64,000 bases of DNA from CAZPHI01 sp964586425. Its GTDB lineage: Bacteria > Bacillota > Clostridia > Lachnospirales > Lachnospiraceae. Below the pieces are notes generated by a model that had not been told where the DNA came from, ran no database searches, and saw only the letters and a list, made by a program, of their open reading frames with translations. This document shows, piece after piece, positions 28,196 through 36,777 of the stretch (positions are counted from its first letter, which is position 1; each line of letters begins with the position of its first letter). The position numbers were made by a program, and so were the translations under genes. The stretch covers positions 92,334-156,333 of the forward strand of contig CAZPHI010000001.1 of assembly GCA_964586425.1 (NCBI GenBank), given 5' to 3'.

Positions 28196-28876
28196 CTAAC
28201 CTATTATGTTATTCATAGAATCTGATACAATCTTGCCATCACACAATCTAACTATTCGATTAGTTTTATTAGCAATATTCTCATCATGTGTTACAATAAT
28301 AACCGTTTTACCCGATTCGTTAATCTTCTTTAATACATTCATTACATCCTGCCCTGTTTTCTGATCCAGCGCTCCAGTCGGTTCATCTGCAAGAATAATA
28401 TTCGCACCTGATACTAACGCTCTTGCAATTGCAACTCTCTGACGCTGTCCACCAGACATATTCTGTGTATTTTTATTAATCAATTCACTAATCTCTAATT
28501 CATCGAATATATTATTGATTAAGATTTTTCTTGTCTTCTTCTTAACATTATTAGCTAATAAAGGTAATTCAACATTCTCATAAGATGAGTAATGGTCCAT
28601 TAATGCAAAATGTTGAAATACAAATCCAATCTTTTCTTTCCTAATATCACATAACTGTCCCTGATTATATCCTGATATATCTTTACCCTCAAAATAGTAT
28701 TCACCATCAGTAAGACTATCCATACATCCAATTATATTCAATAATGTGGATTTGCCAGAACCTGAGGGTCCCATTACAGCAACAAACTCACCATCTGTAA
28801 TTGTAATACTAATATTATCCAATGCATTATCTTCATATTCGTTATATCTCTTTGAGACATTCTTTAATTCTATCAT
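28196..28876 (-). CDS. ABC transporter ATP-binding protein (MacB/LolD type)
   Basis: 226-residue ATPase of the MacB/LolD/FtsE group. Walker A 'GPSGSGKST' at about 35-43, Q-loop 'FVFQHFALMDHYSSYENVELPL', signature 'NMSGGQRQRVAIARAL', Walker B 'ILADEPTGALD', H-loop 'IVTHDE'. Last gene of the LytTR locus; it serves the two FtsX-type permeases upstream. Confidence 0.93.
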   Translation of the reverse strand: MIELKNVSKRYNEYEDNALDNISITITDGEFVAVMGPSGSGKSTLLNIIGCMDSLTDGEYYFEGKDISGYNQGQLCDIRKEKIGFVFQHFALMDHYSSYENVELPLLANNVKKKTRKILINNIFDELEISELINKNTQNMSGGQRQRVAIARALVSGANIILADEPTGALDQKTGQDVMNVLKKINESGKTVIIVTHDENIANKTNRIVRLCDGKIVSDSMNNIIG

Positions 28877-28906
28877 ATAATACCTTTCTTTCGCATTACT
28901 AGTTAA

Positions 28907-30202
28907 TTAATCATTGTGATATAACAAATCAATAGGATTTGATTTGCTAATTATAAAAGCGGGAATACATGCGGTAACAATAACCATAATAATACAAAGC
29001 AAAATCAACAATATTGGTACATATATGTTATGAGCCAAAAGAAGAGATTTGTCATACATCTCAATTCCAGTCACATACTTTCTATTAATCTGTATCATTC
29101 TTATAGCATATGCCATGATAAATGATAAGAATAGAATAAAAGCATTCTCAATAATTAGCGACGCTATTATCTCTCTTTTTTTAATACCTATAGCATACAT
29201 TACGCCGTATTCATATCTCTTATTCAAGCATGAGATAATTGCAGAACTTGATATTGTTATTGCCGCCATAATTATTAGAATGACTGATGAATTTCTTAAA
29301 TTATCATTGGTTAAATTATTAGTTTCTAAACCATCATTAATATTATCAGTAATACTTTCAATTGATATAAACATATCTTTTTCTTTGGCATATTCATATA
29401 TAGCCTTCTCTACTTCGGCTTTATTCTCTTTATCACATTGATAATAGATTGTATTAACATCCATTCCAGATGTATATAGCATTGTATGATCTTCTCTTAA
29501 TATAAGTAATAAATAATCCATTGAGAGATCCTCAATAATACTCTTACCGGTAGGATCCTCTGGAACTATCCACTTTTGTCCTTCACTAATATATCCCACA
29601 ACAATCCCGTTACAATCTTGTTGAATGTCAATCACTGTACCTAGTGGTATAGCATCTTTATATGCATGTCCAACATACACTGGCAGATTACCATTAGCAT
29701 CAATATATGTATCTTTATTAAAGTAAGATGAAATCCTGTCCTCTTCATATGTAATATTAACAATATTCATAAAATCAACATCTGCAGTCATTACACCAAA
29801 TAAAAAACAATCTGTAGCATTATTATTATAACTTCTCTTTAAATCCCTACATATCCTCACTGCTTCATTATTACTGTTAAGAAGCTTTGAATGTGTTCGA
29901 TTCAAATTATAAAAACCCGAATGCATCACGCCATTAGTTTCATTAACCTCAGCATAGAATGTATTAAATGAATCCATTCCTCTATAGTCATATTCATTCA
30001 AGAATTTGATATAATATGTATTATCTACCGACTGATATGTACCTGTTATATCATCTATCCATAACTTATCCTTGAGATAGTTTGTCAAAACTGAATCCAT
30101 TAGATACAACGATACAAGACTCATTGTGAGCATAAGCAACACTGGCACAATTCTCCTTGATATCGAATCAAAAGTTATCTTTATCACATTATGTATATGC
30201 AT
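28907..30202 (-). CDS. FtsX/MacB-type ABC permease (second subunit)
   Basis: 431 residues with the four-helix FtsX layout: TM1 near 18-37, a large extracytoplasmic domain (about 40-300), then three helices ('VILIIMAAITISSSAIISCLN', 'IIENAFILFLSFIMAYAIRM', 'IYVPILLILLCIIMVIVTACI'). The cytoplasmic 'KRYEYGVMYAIGIKKREIIASLIIENA' segment is the FtsX-domain signature that contacts the ATPase. Probably heterodimerises with the 368-residue permease encoded upstream. Confidence 0.85.
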   Translation of the reverse strand: MHIHNVIKITFDSISRRIVPVLLMLTMSLVSLYLMDSVLTNYLKDKLWIDDITGTYQSVDNTYYIKFLNEYDYRGMDSFNTFYAEVNETNGVMHSGFYNLNRTHSKLLNSNNEAVRICRDLKRSYNNNATDCFLFGVMTADVDFMNIVNITYEEDRISSYFNKDTYIDANGNLPVYVGHAYKDAIPLGTVIDIQQDCNGIVVGYISEGQKWIVPEDPTGKSIIEDLSMDYLLLILREDHTMLYTSGMDVNTIYYQCDKENKAEVEKAIYEYAKEKDMFISIESITDNINDGLETNNLTNDNLRNSSVILIIMAAITISSSAIISCLNKRYEYGVMYAIGIKKREIIASLIIENAFILFLSFIMAYAIRMIQINRKYVTGIEMYDKSLLLAHNIYVPILLILLCIIMVIVTACIPAFIISKSNPIDLLYHND

Positions 30203-30235
30203 ATATTCTCCCTTACTTCATCTACATATGTAGTG

Positions 30236-31342
30236 CTACTTCTTCATTGCTTTATTAATTGATATTTTAGATATATTTTTGAAAGGAATTATTATTGAGC
30301 ATATAATCACGCTTATCATTATCAAAGCAAATGCTGCTATATTCATCAACGCTATTCGAAAATTATATAAAGCAAAAACATTCCTATTAAAAATCATATA
30401 TCCAATTAATATCATTACAAAGGAAATGAGTGACAGTTTTAATATATCCGCTAATAGAATTCTCATAATCTGCATTCTATTCATTCCATATGCTTTTCTA
30501 ATTACAATTTCTTCTTTTCTTTGCGAATACCATAATTCAGACATTATAATGCAGTTAAATAGACAAAACACATAGACTATCACATTAATATCAGCATTAT
30601 TTTTTGATAAGCTTTTTGCAATAACGCTTTCACCTCGAGAATTAATCTGTTTAGCCTGTAGCATAATACTATCACCACATTGGTTTTGTAATAAACTAAA
30701 GATATTATCATATGTTTTTTTAGTATCATATTCATTACTTTCAATGTACATATTCAAGCGAGATTTAATACCAATATCCTTCTTTAAATTATCACCTATA
30801 CTTCCATAAGATAATACTATCTTGTTATCCCAATAATCTGAGCCATCGCTTCCAATTATACCAACCACATCATAATTCTCATTATCAATCGTAATGTATG
30901 GAATCTCATTATTATACTGCATATAAGCTTCCTTAGCTTTACCTATAGCAACCTCTCTACGATTGCTATTAGCTAGCGGAAGTCTGCCATTCATCAATGG
31001 ATACATCTGGCTCTCATTAGATGTAATTATAATCTCAATCTGATAATTACCAGCCAATTGAGCTACAGACGCAGCTATCTTATTCTTTATACTTATATTA
31101 CACTCTTTGGTTGACAATATATCAGAATAATCTACTGTTTTATCACCAATATAGTTAATACTAACATGTGTAGTTGAGCTATAATACGATGTAAGTCTAT
31201 CCTGCTCCTTATTATAGGCCTGATTAAAGATAGCAAGTCCTCCAAAAACTGTAATATACATTATAATCTGTGAGAAAAGAAAATATATAGAAATTGATCT
31301 GTATCTAAAAAGATTATTGAACATCTTCTTTATATAATTCAT
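30236..31342 (-). CDS. FtsX/MacB-type ABC permease (first subunit)
   Basis: About 368 residues with TM1 around 17-40 ('SIYFLFSQIIMYITVFGGLAIF'), an extracytoplasmic domain, and three C-terminal helices; 'SQRKEEIVIRKAYGMNRMQIMRILLADILK' is the FtsX coupling segment. The start is uncertain; ATG 31342 or the GTG just before it fits the GGAAGG site best. The first codons overlap the LytTR gene by 29 bases, so translation is probably coupled. Confidence 0.82.
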   Translation of the reverse strand: MNYIKKMFNNLFRYRSISIYFLFSQIIMYITVFGGLAIFNQAYNKEQDRLTSYYSSTTHVSINYIGDKTVDYSDILSTKECNISIKNKIAASVAQLAGNYQIEIIITSNESQMYPLMNGRLPLANSNRREVAIGKAKEAYMQYNNEIPYITIDNENYDVVGIIGSDGSDYWDNKIVLSYGSIGDNLKKDIGIKSRLNMYIESNEYDTKKTYDNIFSLLQNQCGDSIMLQAKQINSRGESVIAKSLSKNNADINVIVYVFCLFNCIIMSELWYSQRKEEIVIRKAYGMNRMQIMRILLADILKLSLISFVMILIGYMIFNRNVFALYNFRIALMNIAAFALIMISVIICSIIIPFKNISKISINKAMKK

Positions 31343-31706
31343 CACATCCATTACCTTCCTTATCATGTTTGGAATCGAATATCAACTTTCTTGCTTTTAA
31401 AAATCCTTTATATGACATAGGCAACATATCATTGTTATCAAAGTATATTGAATTATCTCTCATATCTATAACATGCCCTATATTAACAATAAAAGATCTG
31501 TGTATTTTAATAAACTCATTCTTATCAACAACGTTGTATATTTGTTGCAAAGAAACATTACTCAATTCAAGATTATCTTTTTTAAAATGTATTGTTGTGT
31601 TGTGATTGTATACATCAATATATACAATATCTATTATCTTATTTTCTTTTAGATTGTTTTTTTGAATGATTTTATCACCAACCCTAATTATACCGTGTAT
31701 ATTCAT
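31314..31706 (-). CDS. Stand-alone LytTR DNA-binding regulator
   Basis: 130 residues, almost entirely a LytTR domain: 'IIDIVYIDVYNHNTTIHFKKDNLELSNVSLQQIYNVV....FIKIHRSFIVNIGHVIDM', ending 'MLPMSYKGFLKARKLIF' which replaces the usual 'lPVSRxxxxxLK'. No receiver domain is present. The ATG at 31706 has GGGAG upstream; earlier in-frame codons lie inside the lipoprotein gene and were rejected. LytTR proteins of this kind control peptide and bacteriocin loci; the direct repeats at 33147-33174 are candidate binding sites. Confidence 0.88.
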   Translation of the reverse strand: MNIHGIIRVGDKIIQKNNLKENKIIDIVYIDVYNHNTTIHFKKDNLELSNVSLQQIYNVVDKNEFIKIHRSFIVNIGHVIDMRDNSIYFDNNDMLPMSYKGFLKARKLIFDSKHDKEGNGCDELYKEDVQ

Positions 31707-31737
31707 CCCTTTTCTCCCTACGCATAACAAAAAGTAA

Positions 31738-32655
31738 TCACTTTGTATAATTAACAAACAAATCTGCATTCTTCTCTTTCCATAAGTTATATGCATTTTC
31801 ATCTGTTATATCATAGCTGTAATCACTTTTAATGCAATATGTTAATTCCTTATCATTAGGTATTTTTATCATATATATATAATCAAAATAATCTATCCCA
31901 CCAGATATATCTTTAATATCAATATATACCGGTGTGGTTATATCAACTTGCTTTTCTGCTAATAAAGCAGCTTTAGTTTCAACATTACCATCAAGTATAT
32001 TCTTTTTTAATTCGCTAAAATAATATACTTTTTGTCCACTTACTTTACTTATGGTATAACAATCTTCAAGATCTTGTTCAGATACACCATATATTTCAAG
32101 CTTCATATCTGAATCAGTATTTAAAAATTCATAAAGTGCAAATGTAATACACTTGACATCATGTTTTTCAAATTGATTATCTCCATAATAAAATAATGTA
32201 TATAGAATATCTCTATCTCTTACATATTCTGCTTCATCATATTCAATACCATATGATATATGTATTGTACCGCCTTCTCTACGAGTTATAGATTTTGTAC
32301 CAATCGGCTTGATTTTTTCTTTAAAAGTATTAATAATTGATGGATAATCTGCACTACAACTATATTTAATATCATCCTCTAAATCATATATACAATTATT
32401 TTTAACATTATATAACGGAATACTAACCTTTTCTGTAGAACCAGGTAATGTTGTTGTCCAAACCCCATCTACTATATCGCTTCCATTATTTATTCTATCA
32501 TTATTAGCACTAGAACTAGTTATATCGTCATTACTGTTAGTCTCAACTGTTGGATTGATAATATTCACATCCTCTTCAATCTCCTTTTTTGAACAAGCAG
32601 TAAGCAAAAGCAAGCATATACCTAGACTTATGACTATGTTATGTTTAATTTTCAT
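31738..32655 (-). CDS. Lipoprotein of unknown function
   Basis: 305 residues. Signal peptide MKIKHNIVISLGICLLLLTAC with a perfect lipobox (LTAC), then an Asn/Ser/Thr-rich linker and a globular domain that I do not recognise. It has its own GGAGG site. It lies between the secreted peptide gene and the LytTR regulator and would sit on the outer face of the membrane, a natural place for an immunity or substrate-capture protein of the ABC system, but that is inference from position. Confidence 0.8.
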   Translation of the reverse strand: MKIKHNIVISLGICLLLLTACSKKEIEEDVNIINPTVETNSNDDITSSSANNDRINNGSDIVDGVWTTTLPGSTEKVSIPLYNVKNNCIYDLEDDIKYSCSADYPSIINTFKEKIKPIGTKSITRREGGTIHISYGIEYDEAEYVRDRDILYTLFYYGDNQFEKHDVKCITFALYEFLNTDSDMKLEIYGVSEQDLEDCYTISKVSGQKVYYFSELKKNILDGNVETKAALLAEKQVDITTPVYIDIKDISGGIDYFDYIYMIKIPNDKELTYCIKSDYSYDITDENAYNLWKEKNADLFVNYTK

Positions 32656-32714
32656 AATCCTCCATACAAAAACAACAGTTAATATCTTTATAATATTAAT
32701 TGTTGCAATTATTA

Positions 32715-33079
32715 TTAATCTTGTGATAAACGTCGAGTCTCAACTGCTGAAGGTCTATTATTAAGAAAGACCTTATGAATCGAATCATAGCCTTCAGACC
32801 AGTCGTAATCATGTGTATATGATGTTGATCCATTCTGAATTCCTGTGGTGTAAAAATCTGTTTCACCATTATCACGATAATTCCATACGCCTGTAGAAGA
32901 TCTAACAGAATCGTTCACATTAGTATATGCTTCTGCATTTCTCATTGTACTTGTACAATCTACATATAGAGAACAATTTCCATATCCATTCAAATCAGTT
33001 TCTGAATATCCGCGAAAACAGTTACAGATAATACAAATGTTAGAATAAGTGCTAATGATAATACTTTCTTCTTATTCAT
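32715..33079 (-). pseudogene. Secreted small protein, frameshifted at the signal-peptide junction
   Basis: A good start (ATG 33079, AGGAGG 9 bases upstream) opens a signal peptide of about 23 residues, MNKKKVLSLALILTFVLSVT then VFA. The frame then stops after 7 codons. In the next frame the protein continues GYSETDLNGYGNCSLYVDC and on to 32715 for about 100 residues. Adding one G in 'GCGGATAT' (GCGGGATAT) joins the two parts exactly after the VFA cleavage site. So either a one-base deletion in a G-run or a sequence error breaks a precursor of about 120 residues. The mature part is rich in Tyr, Ser, Thr, Asn and has two cysteines. Confidence 0.7.
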
Positions 33080-33112
33080 ATTGTTCATCCTCCTTTCTTC
33101 TTTGATAAAGCA

Positions 33113-33141
33113 ACTATAATACACATTATTGCATATATCAA
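33113..33141 (-). promoter_or_regulatory. Promoter of the peptide/LytTR/ABC operon
   Basis: TTGATA (33141-33136), 17-base spacer, TATAGT (33118-33113) on the minus strand, 34 bases before the peptide start codon. Confidence 0.7.
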
Positions 33142-33146
33142 TATTC

Positions 33147-33174
33147 AACGCGTGAAACGACATTATTAACGCGT
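33147..33174 (-). promoter_or_regulatory. Paired ACGCGTT direct repeats, candidate LytTR binding site
   Basis: ACGCGTT occurs twice (33174-33168 and 33153-33147 on the minus strand), exactly 21 bases apart, that is two helical turns, just upstream of the -35 box. Paired direct repeats with this spacing are the usual sites of LytTR regulators such as AgrA. The distal copy overlaps the last codons of the CmpB-like gene. Confidence 0.55.
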
Positions 33175-34122
33175 ATTCTTCCCTTTTTTCTTCAATTCCA
33201 TCATCTCTTTAATTTCGTCTAACTCGCCCTTATGCTCCATTGATATAGCATCTGGATTTCTCTTCAATATCTTACGCAGATTAGCATATTCTCTATCGGT
33301 TCTCATATGCATTTTCTCTAATTCGGTTCTGATTTGTGTAAGAATCTGGTTTTGCTCACTCTTCTCAATCACATGACTAGCAAAGTAAGTTTTAGCTGAT
33401 TCTTCAAGTTTTGTGAGCCATTCAGACTTCGCAATACGTTTTGCATTAAGATTAGCCAGGTATCGTCCTGCAAGAGATTCCTTCTTTTCTTCCTGAGCTT
33501 CCTTATATTGTCTATAGCTATCACTGGCAAATGCTGATACAACCTCGATACGTTTCTCAAGCATTCTGATTTTATCATTACTTTCAGCAAGCTTGGTAAG
33601 TGTAGCCTTGAGATCCATAGCCTCCATAAAAGAAATAGTAAAATCAACTGCAACAACACCAGTTAATATGAATGAGCAAATCTGAATTATGGTATCAGGA
33701 ATCATAAGTACAAGGTTAGCAATTGGAATATGTACCACTTTAACCATAAGAACTGAGAACACTCCCCATCCTAACGATACCCCAAGGCATATATGTCCAT
33801 TAAGATTGAGTGGTTTATTGCTATAATCCCAATATCTTACACCAAACAACTTCTCCATACATGCGCCCGTGCAATATTCAAGAATTGTTGCACATACCAT
33901 TCCAACAATATATATAAGAGGAATACTATCTCGTACTGGAATTGTACTGATAAGAACAACCATTGCACCCGAACCATATATTGGAAGGAATGGACCATGC
34001 ATGAAACCTCTGTTGACCCATTTGCCTTTTCTTACTGATACGTAGCAGGATTCCCAAACCCAACCTATAAAACAATACAAATAAAAAAAGAATAACCATT
34101 GTGAAACAGTATATATATCCAT
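33166..34122 (-). CDS. CmpB-type (PF06541) membrane protein
   Basis: 318 residues. Five or six helices in residues 5-180 carry the family landmarks 'YCFIGWVWESCYVSVRKGKWVNRGFMHGPFLPIYGSGA', 'LEYCTGACMEKLFGVRYWDYSNKPLNLNGHICLGVSLGWG'. The last 130 residues are a charged helical, probably coiled-coil, cytoplasmic tail. Databases call such proteins 'putative ABC transporter permease', without proof. The ATG at 34122 is 5 bases after GGAGG. Confidence 0.82.
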   Translation of the reverse strand: MDIYTVSQWLFFFYLYCFIGWVWESCYVSVRKGKWVNRGFMHGPFLPIYGSGAMVVLISTIPVRDSIPLIYIVGMVCATILEYCTGACMEKLFGVRYWDYSNKPLNLNGHICLGVSLGWGVFSVLMVKVVHIPIANLVLMIPDTIIQICSFILTGVVAVDFTISFMEAMDLKATLTKLAESNDKIRMLEKRIEVVSAFASDSYRQYKEAQEEKKESLAGRYLANLNAKRIAKSEWLTKLEESAKTYFASHVIEKSEQNQILTQIRTELEKMHMRTDREYANLRKILKRNPDAISMEHKGELDEIKEMMELKKKGKNTR

Positions 34123-34201
34123 AAAAGCCTCCATTATAACGCTTATATCTAAACATATTCATATTTATATCCATTAGTAATGTGCGGCGCCAAGTGCACC
34201 T

Positions 34202-34238
34202 AAAAAGACGCAAAACATCAAACACATGCTTTGCGTCT
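34202..34238 (-). terminator. Intrinsic terminator of tyrS
   Basis: Minus strand: AGACGCAAA pairs with TTTGCGTCT (9 bp), followed by TTTTT. Located 33 bases after the tyrS stop codon. Confidence 0.85.
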
Positions 34239-34270
34239 ATCATATCATATATTATCTTATTTAAACACTA

Positions 34271-35491
34271 CTATTTTGTCATCTTAACGAAGTTCTTCTT
34301 ACCCTTTTTAAGAATAATTCCTTCTCCATCGAACTTAGCAGCATCAAACTTTGTATCAATATCACTAACTTTTTCACCATCAACTACAATACCGCCCTGC
34401 TCAACTGCACGTCTTGCCTCTGAACGTGATTTCACAAGTCCTGTCTTATGAACAAGTGTAATAATATCAACAGTACCATCAGTAAAGTCAGCATCCTCTA
34501 ATACTACAGATGGCATATTAGCAGCATCTCCTGCTGAGAATAATGCTTTTGCTGTTTCAGCTGCTTTAGTAGCTTCTTCTTCACCATGAACAAGATTAGT
34601 TAACTCGAATGCAAGAATCTCTTTTGCCTTATTAAGCTGTGCGCCTTCCCAGCTTTCCATCTCTTTAATCTGCTCAAGTGGAAGGAATGTAAGCATCTTA
34701 AGGCACTTAAGTACATCGGCATCAGCAACATTTCTCCAGTACTGGTAGAACTCGAATGGAGACGTCTTGTTAGGGTCAAGCCAAACTGCACCTGACTGTG
34801 TTTTACCCATCTTCTTACCTTCTGAATTAAGAAGAAGTGTAATTGTCATTGCGCTTGCATCCTTGCCGAGTTTTCTACGGATAAGTTCAGTACCACCAAG
34901 CATATTGCTCCACTGATCATCTCCACCAAACTGAAGGTTACAACCGTATTTTTGGTATAACATATAGAAATCATAGCTCTGCATAATCATGTAGTTGAAT
35001 TCAAGGAATGTAAGACCTCTCTCCATTCTCTGTTTGTAACATTCTGCAGCAAGCATTCTATTAACACTAAAATGAGCACCAACTTCTCTTAATAACTCAA
35101 CGTAATTAAGCTGCATAAGCCAATCAGCGTTATTAACCAAAAGTGCTTTGCCATCAGAGAAATCAATGAATCTCTCCATCTGTTTCTTGAAGCAGTCGCA
35201 GTTGTGCTGAATAATCTCTGGTGTAAGCATCTGACGCATATCTGATTTACCTGATGGATCACCAATCATTCCAGTACCACCACCAACTAATGCGATAGGC
35301 TTATTGCCATTCATCTGTAATCTCTTCATTAAGCACAATGCCATAAAATGTCCAACATGAAGACTGTCTGCTGTTGGATCAAATCCAATGTAAAATGTTG
35401 CTTTTCCGTTGTTAATAAGGTCACTGATAAGTGCCTCATCTGTTACCTGGGCAATTAAGCCCCTTTCTTTTAATTCATCATATAACTTCAT
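34271..35491 (-). CDS. tyrS: Tyrosyl-tRNA synthetase
   Basis: Class Ic synthetase for tyrosine, 406 residues. HIGH-type 'DSLHVGH' at about 44-50, 'GGDDQWSNMLGG', KMSKS-type 'GKKMGKT', and a C-terminal S4 RNA-binding domain ('SRSEARRAVEQGGIVVDGEKV'). The ATG at 35491 follows AAAGGA; 41 upstream codons lie in the T-box leader and were rejected. Controlled by a tyrosine T-box. Confidence 0.96.
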   Translation of the reverse strand: MKLYDELKERGLIAQVTDEALISDLINNGKATFYIGFDPTADSLHVGHFMALCLMKRLQMNGNKPIALVGGGTGMIGDPSGKSDMRQMLTPEIIQHNCDCFKKQMERFIDFSDGKALLVNNADWLMQLNYVELLREVGAHFSVNRMLAAECYKQRMERGLTFLEFNYMIMQSYDFYMLYQKYGCNLQFGGDDQWSNMLGGTELIRRKLGKDASAMTITLLLNSEGKKMGKTQSGAVWLDPNKTSPFEFYQYWRNVADADVLKCLKMLTFLPLEQIKEMESWEGAQLNKAKEILAFELTNLVHGEEEATKAAETAKALFSAGDAANMPSVVLEDADFTDGTVDIITLVHKTGLVKSRSEARRAVEQGGIVVDGEKVSDIDTKFDAAKFDGEGIILKKGKKNFVKMTK

Positions 35492-35536
35492 ATCTGTCCT
35501 TTCCCGGCAATCATTAACCTGCCGCCACAATCTGAT

Positions 35537-35888
35537 AATAAAAAAGAGAGCCCTATCCAATAAAGGACGAGAGCTCTCACTTCGTGATACCACCTTAATT
35601 CGCCAATGACTCACATCATCAGCCTCACCGGGTACTATCGCTATATCTCAATTAATAATATACAATTCATATACCCTTACACAATAACGAGTGTCAATCC
35701 GTCACAGCCTACCAATATAAAATCTTCAGTGTGATGCTCCAAGATGTATTCATAATATAACGACATCTGCACCTCTCATCAACCGGTTGCTTTCTGTAGA
35801 CTTGTTACACTACTACTTGTTCTTTTCACAGCATTTACCTATTATGTTGTATAATTGCCAATATCGTGTTTGTATATCCGCAATCAAT
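35537..35888 (-). ncRNA. T-box leader, tyrosine (UAC specifier), of tyrS
   Basis: The T-box core AAGGTGGTATCACG lies at 35596-35583, followed by a terminator (GAGAGC/GCTCTC, then TTTTTT, 35578-35537). Upstream stem I contains 'GAATACATCTTGGAG'; the specifier UAC (35748-35746) is placed 4 bases before UGGAG, as in the valS leader, and matches tyrosine. Uncharged tRNA-Tyr would favour the antiterminator. Confidence 0.92.
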
Positions 35889-35894
35889 GTGTTG

Positions 35895-35923
35895 ATTATA
35901 AAACAAGATAAATGTGATGTCAA
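35895..35923 (-). promoter_or_regulatory. Consensus sigma-A promoter of tyrS
   Basis: TTGACA (35923-35918), 17-base spacer, TATAAT (35900-35895) on the minus strand: both hexamers are perfect. Transcription would begin near 35888, the 5' end of the T-box. Confidence 0.9.
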
Positions 35924-36012
35924 GATGATTAGGGGAAATTATTGATGGGATATGTTTTTACATTCTTGTCAACACAGCGGCACCCATATCTTTATAGCCA
36001 TATTCCAATAAT

Positions 36013-36312
36013 TCTCCTCGAAGCCTTCAACTCCGGTCCAAAAAATAACAATTAAGGCAATGGGCTTGCTTTTTTCCCTCCCTTGCCTTTTTCAAGGCTT
36101 CAACTCCGGCTTAAACCTAACATTTAAGGCAATGGGCTTGTTTTTTTCTCTCCCTTGCCTTTTCCAAGGCTTCAACTCTGGCTTAAGCCTAGCATTTAAG
36201 GCAATGGGCTTGTTTTTTTCTCTCCCTTGCCTTTTCCAAGGCTTCAACTCTGGCTTAAGCCTAGCATTTAAGGCAAGGAGCTTGCTTTTTTCCCTCCCTT
36301 ACCTTTTTCCTA
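36013..36312. repeat. 72-bp tandem hairpin repeat, array 1
   Basis: Units start at 36054, 36126, 36198 and 36270, an exact 72-base period, with a partial unit before and after. Units 2 and 3 are nearly identical. Each begins aaggcaatgggcttg, runs through a T-rich loop and then CCCTTGCC, so GGCAA.GGG pairs with CCCTTGCC; a second inverted repeat AGGCTT/AAGCCT follows in most units. Because 72 is a multiple of 3, long open frames run through it, but no ribosome site or sensible protein results. The same unit family recurs at 44.6-45.2 kb. Confidence 0.9.
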
Positions 36313-36394
36313 ATAATATAAATCTACGGTCATCTAAAATCTCTTTTTCTGCATCCTGAAGGGTATCCAATCTTTTAAATATGTCATTCTGTTA

Positions 36395-36667
36395 TTAACT
36401 CAGGATTACTACTGATGATGTGATTAACAGTTTATCAGCAATTTTTCTACAAGCTATAATATTTTCTTTATAAACATCATTTCCAAACGTATTAATAAAA
36501 ATATCATTTATTTCTTTTGCTAACTGTTCAGGTTGAATACCAATGTCAGAAATCAACAAATTGTATATCTTTGTGATTTCATTAATATATTCATCCTTAG
36601 GTGCAAGTGGGAAAAAGCCTATAGGATCCCATTCGTTAATAATCTTCATAATTTCATTCATTTTCAT
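36395..36667 (-). CDS. DUF1871 family protein
   Basis: 90-residue cytoplasmic protein. 'IINEWDPIGFFPLAPKDEYINEITKIYNLLIS' is the DUF1871 signature (NEWDPxG...YxxEI). Members are often encoded next to toxins or as orphan immunity-like genes, but no function is proven. GGAGAAAG precedes the ATG. It lies between the 72-bp array and another small unknown gene. Confidence 0.75.
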   Translation of the reverse strand: MKMNEIMKIINEWDPIGFFPLAPKDEYINEITKIYNLLISDIGIQPEQLAKEINDIFINTFGNDVYKENIIACRKIADKLLITSSVVILS

Positions 36668-36777
36668 CTTTCTCCAAATATCTTTCTTTTTATACCATGT
36701 TTTATCGAAGCTTTGGATTTATTTATTAAGAATGAGCTACCATACTAATTACTTAATGAGCGAGCCCCTTTCCAATC

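Noticed and set aside
32715..32993. Independent 92-residue gene
   Set aside because: It would start at a TTG without ribosome site; the real start and signal peptide lie upstream in another frame.
32715..33079. Lactococcin 972-type bacteriocin
   Set aside because: Size and ABC context are suggestive, but the mature sequence shows no likeness that I can point to.
35491..35614. N-terminal extension of tyrS
   Set aside because: These codons lie in the T-box terminator and antiterminator region.
36060..36359. Protein-coding gene with 24-residue repeats
   Set aside because: The frame is open only because the DNA repeat is 72 bases; there is no ribosome site, and stem pairing rather than codon choice is conserved.
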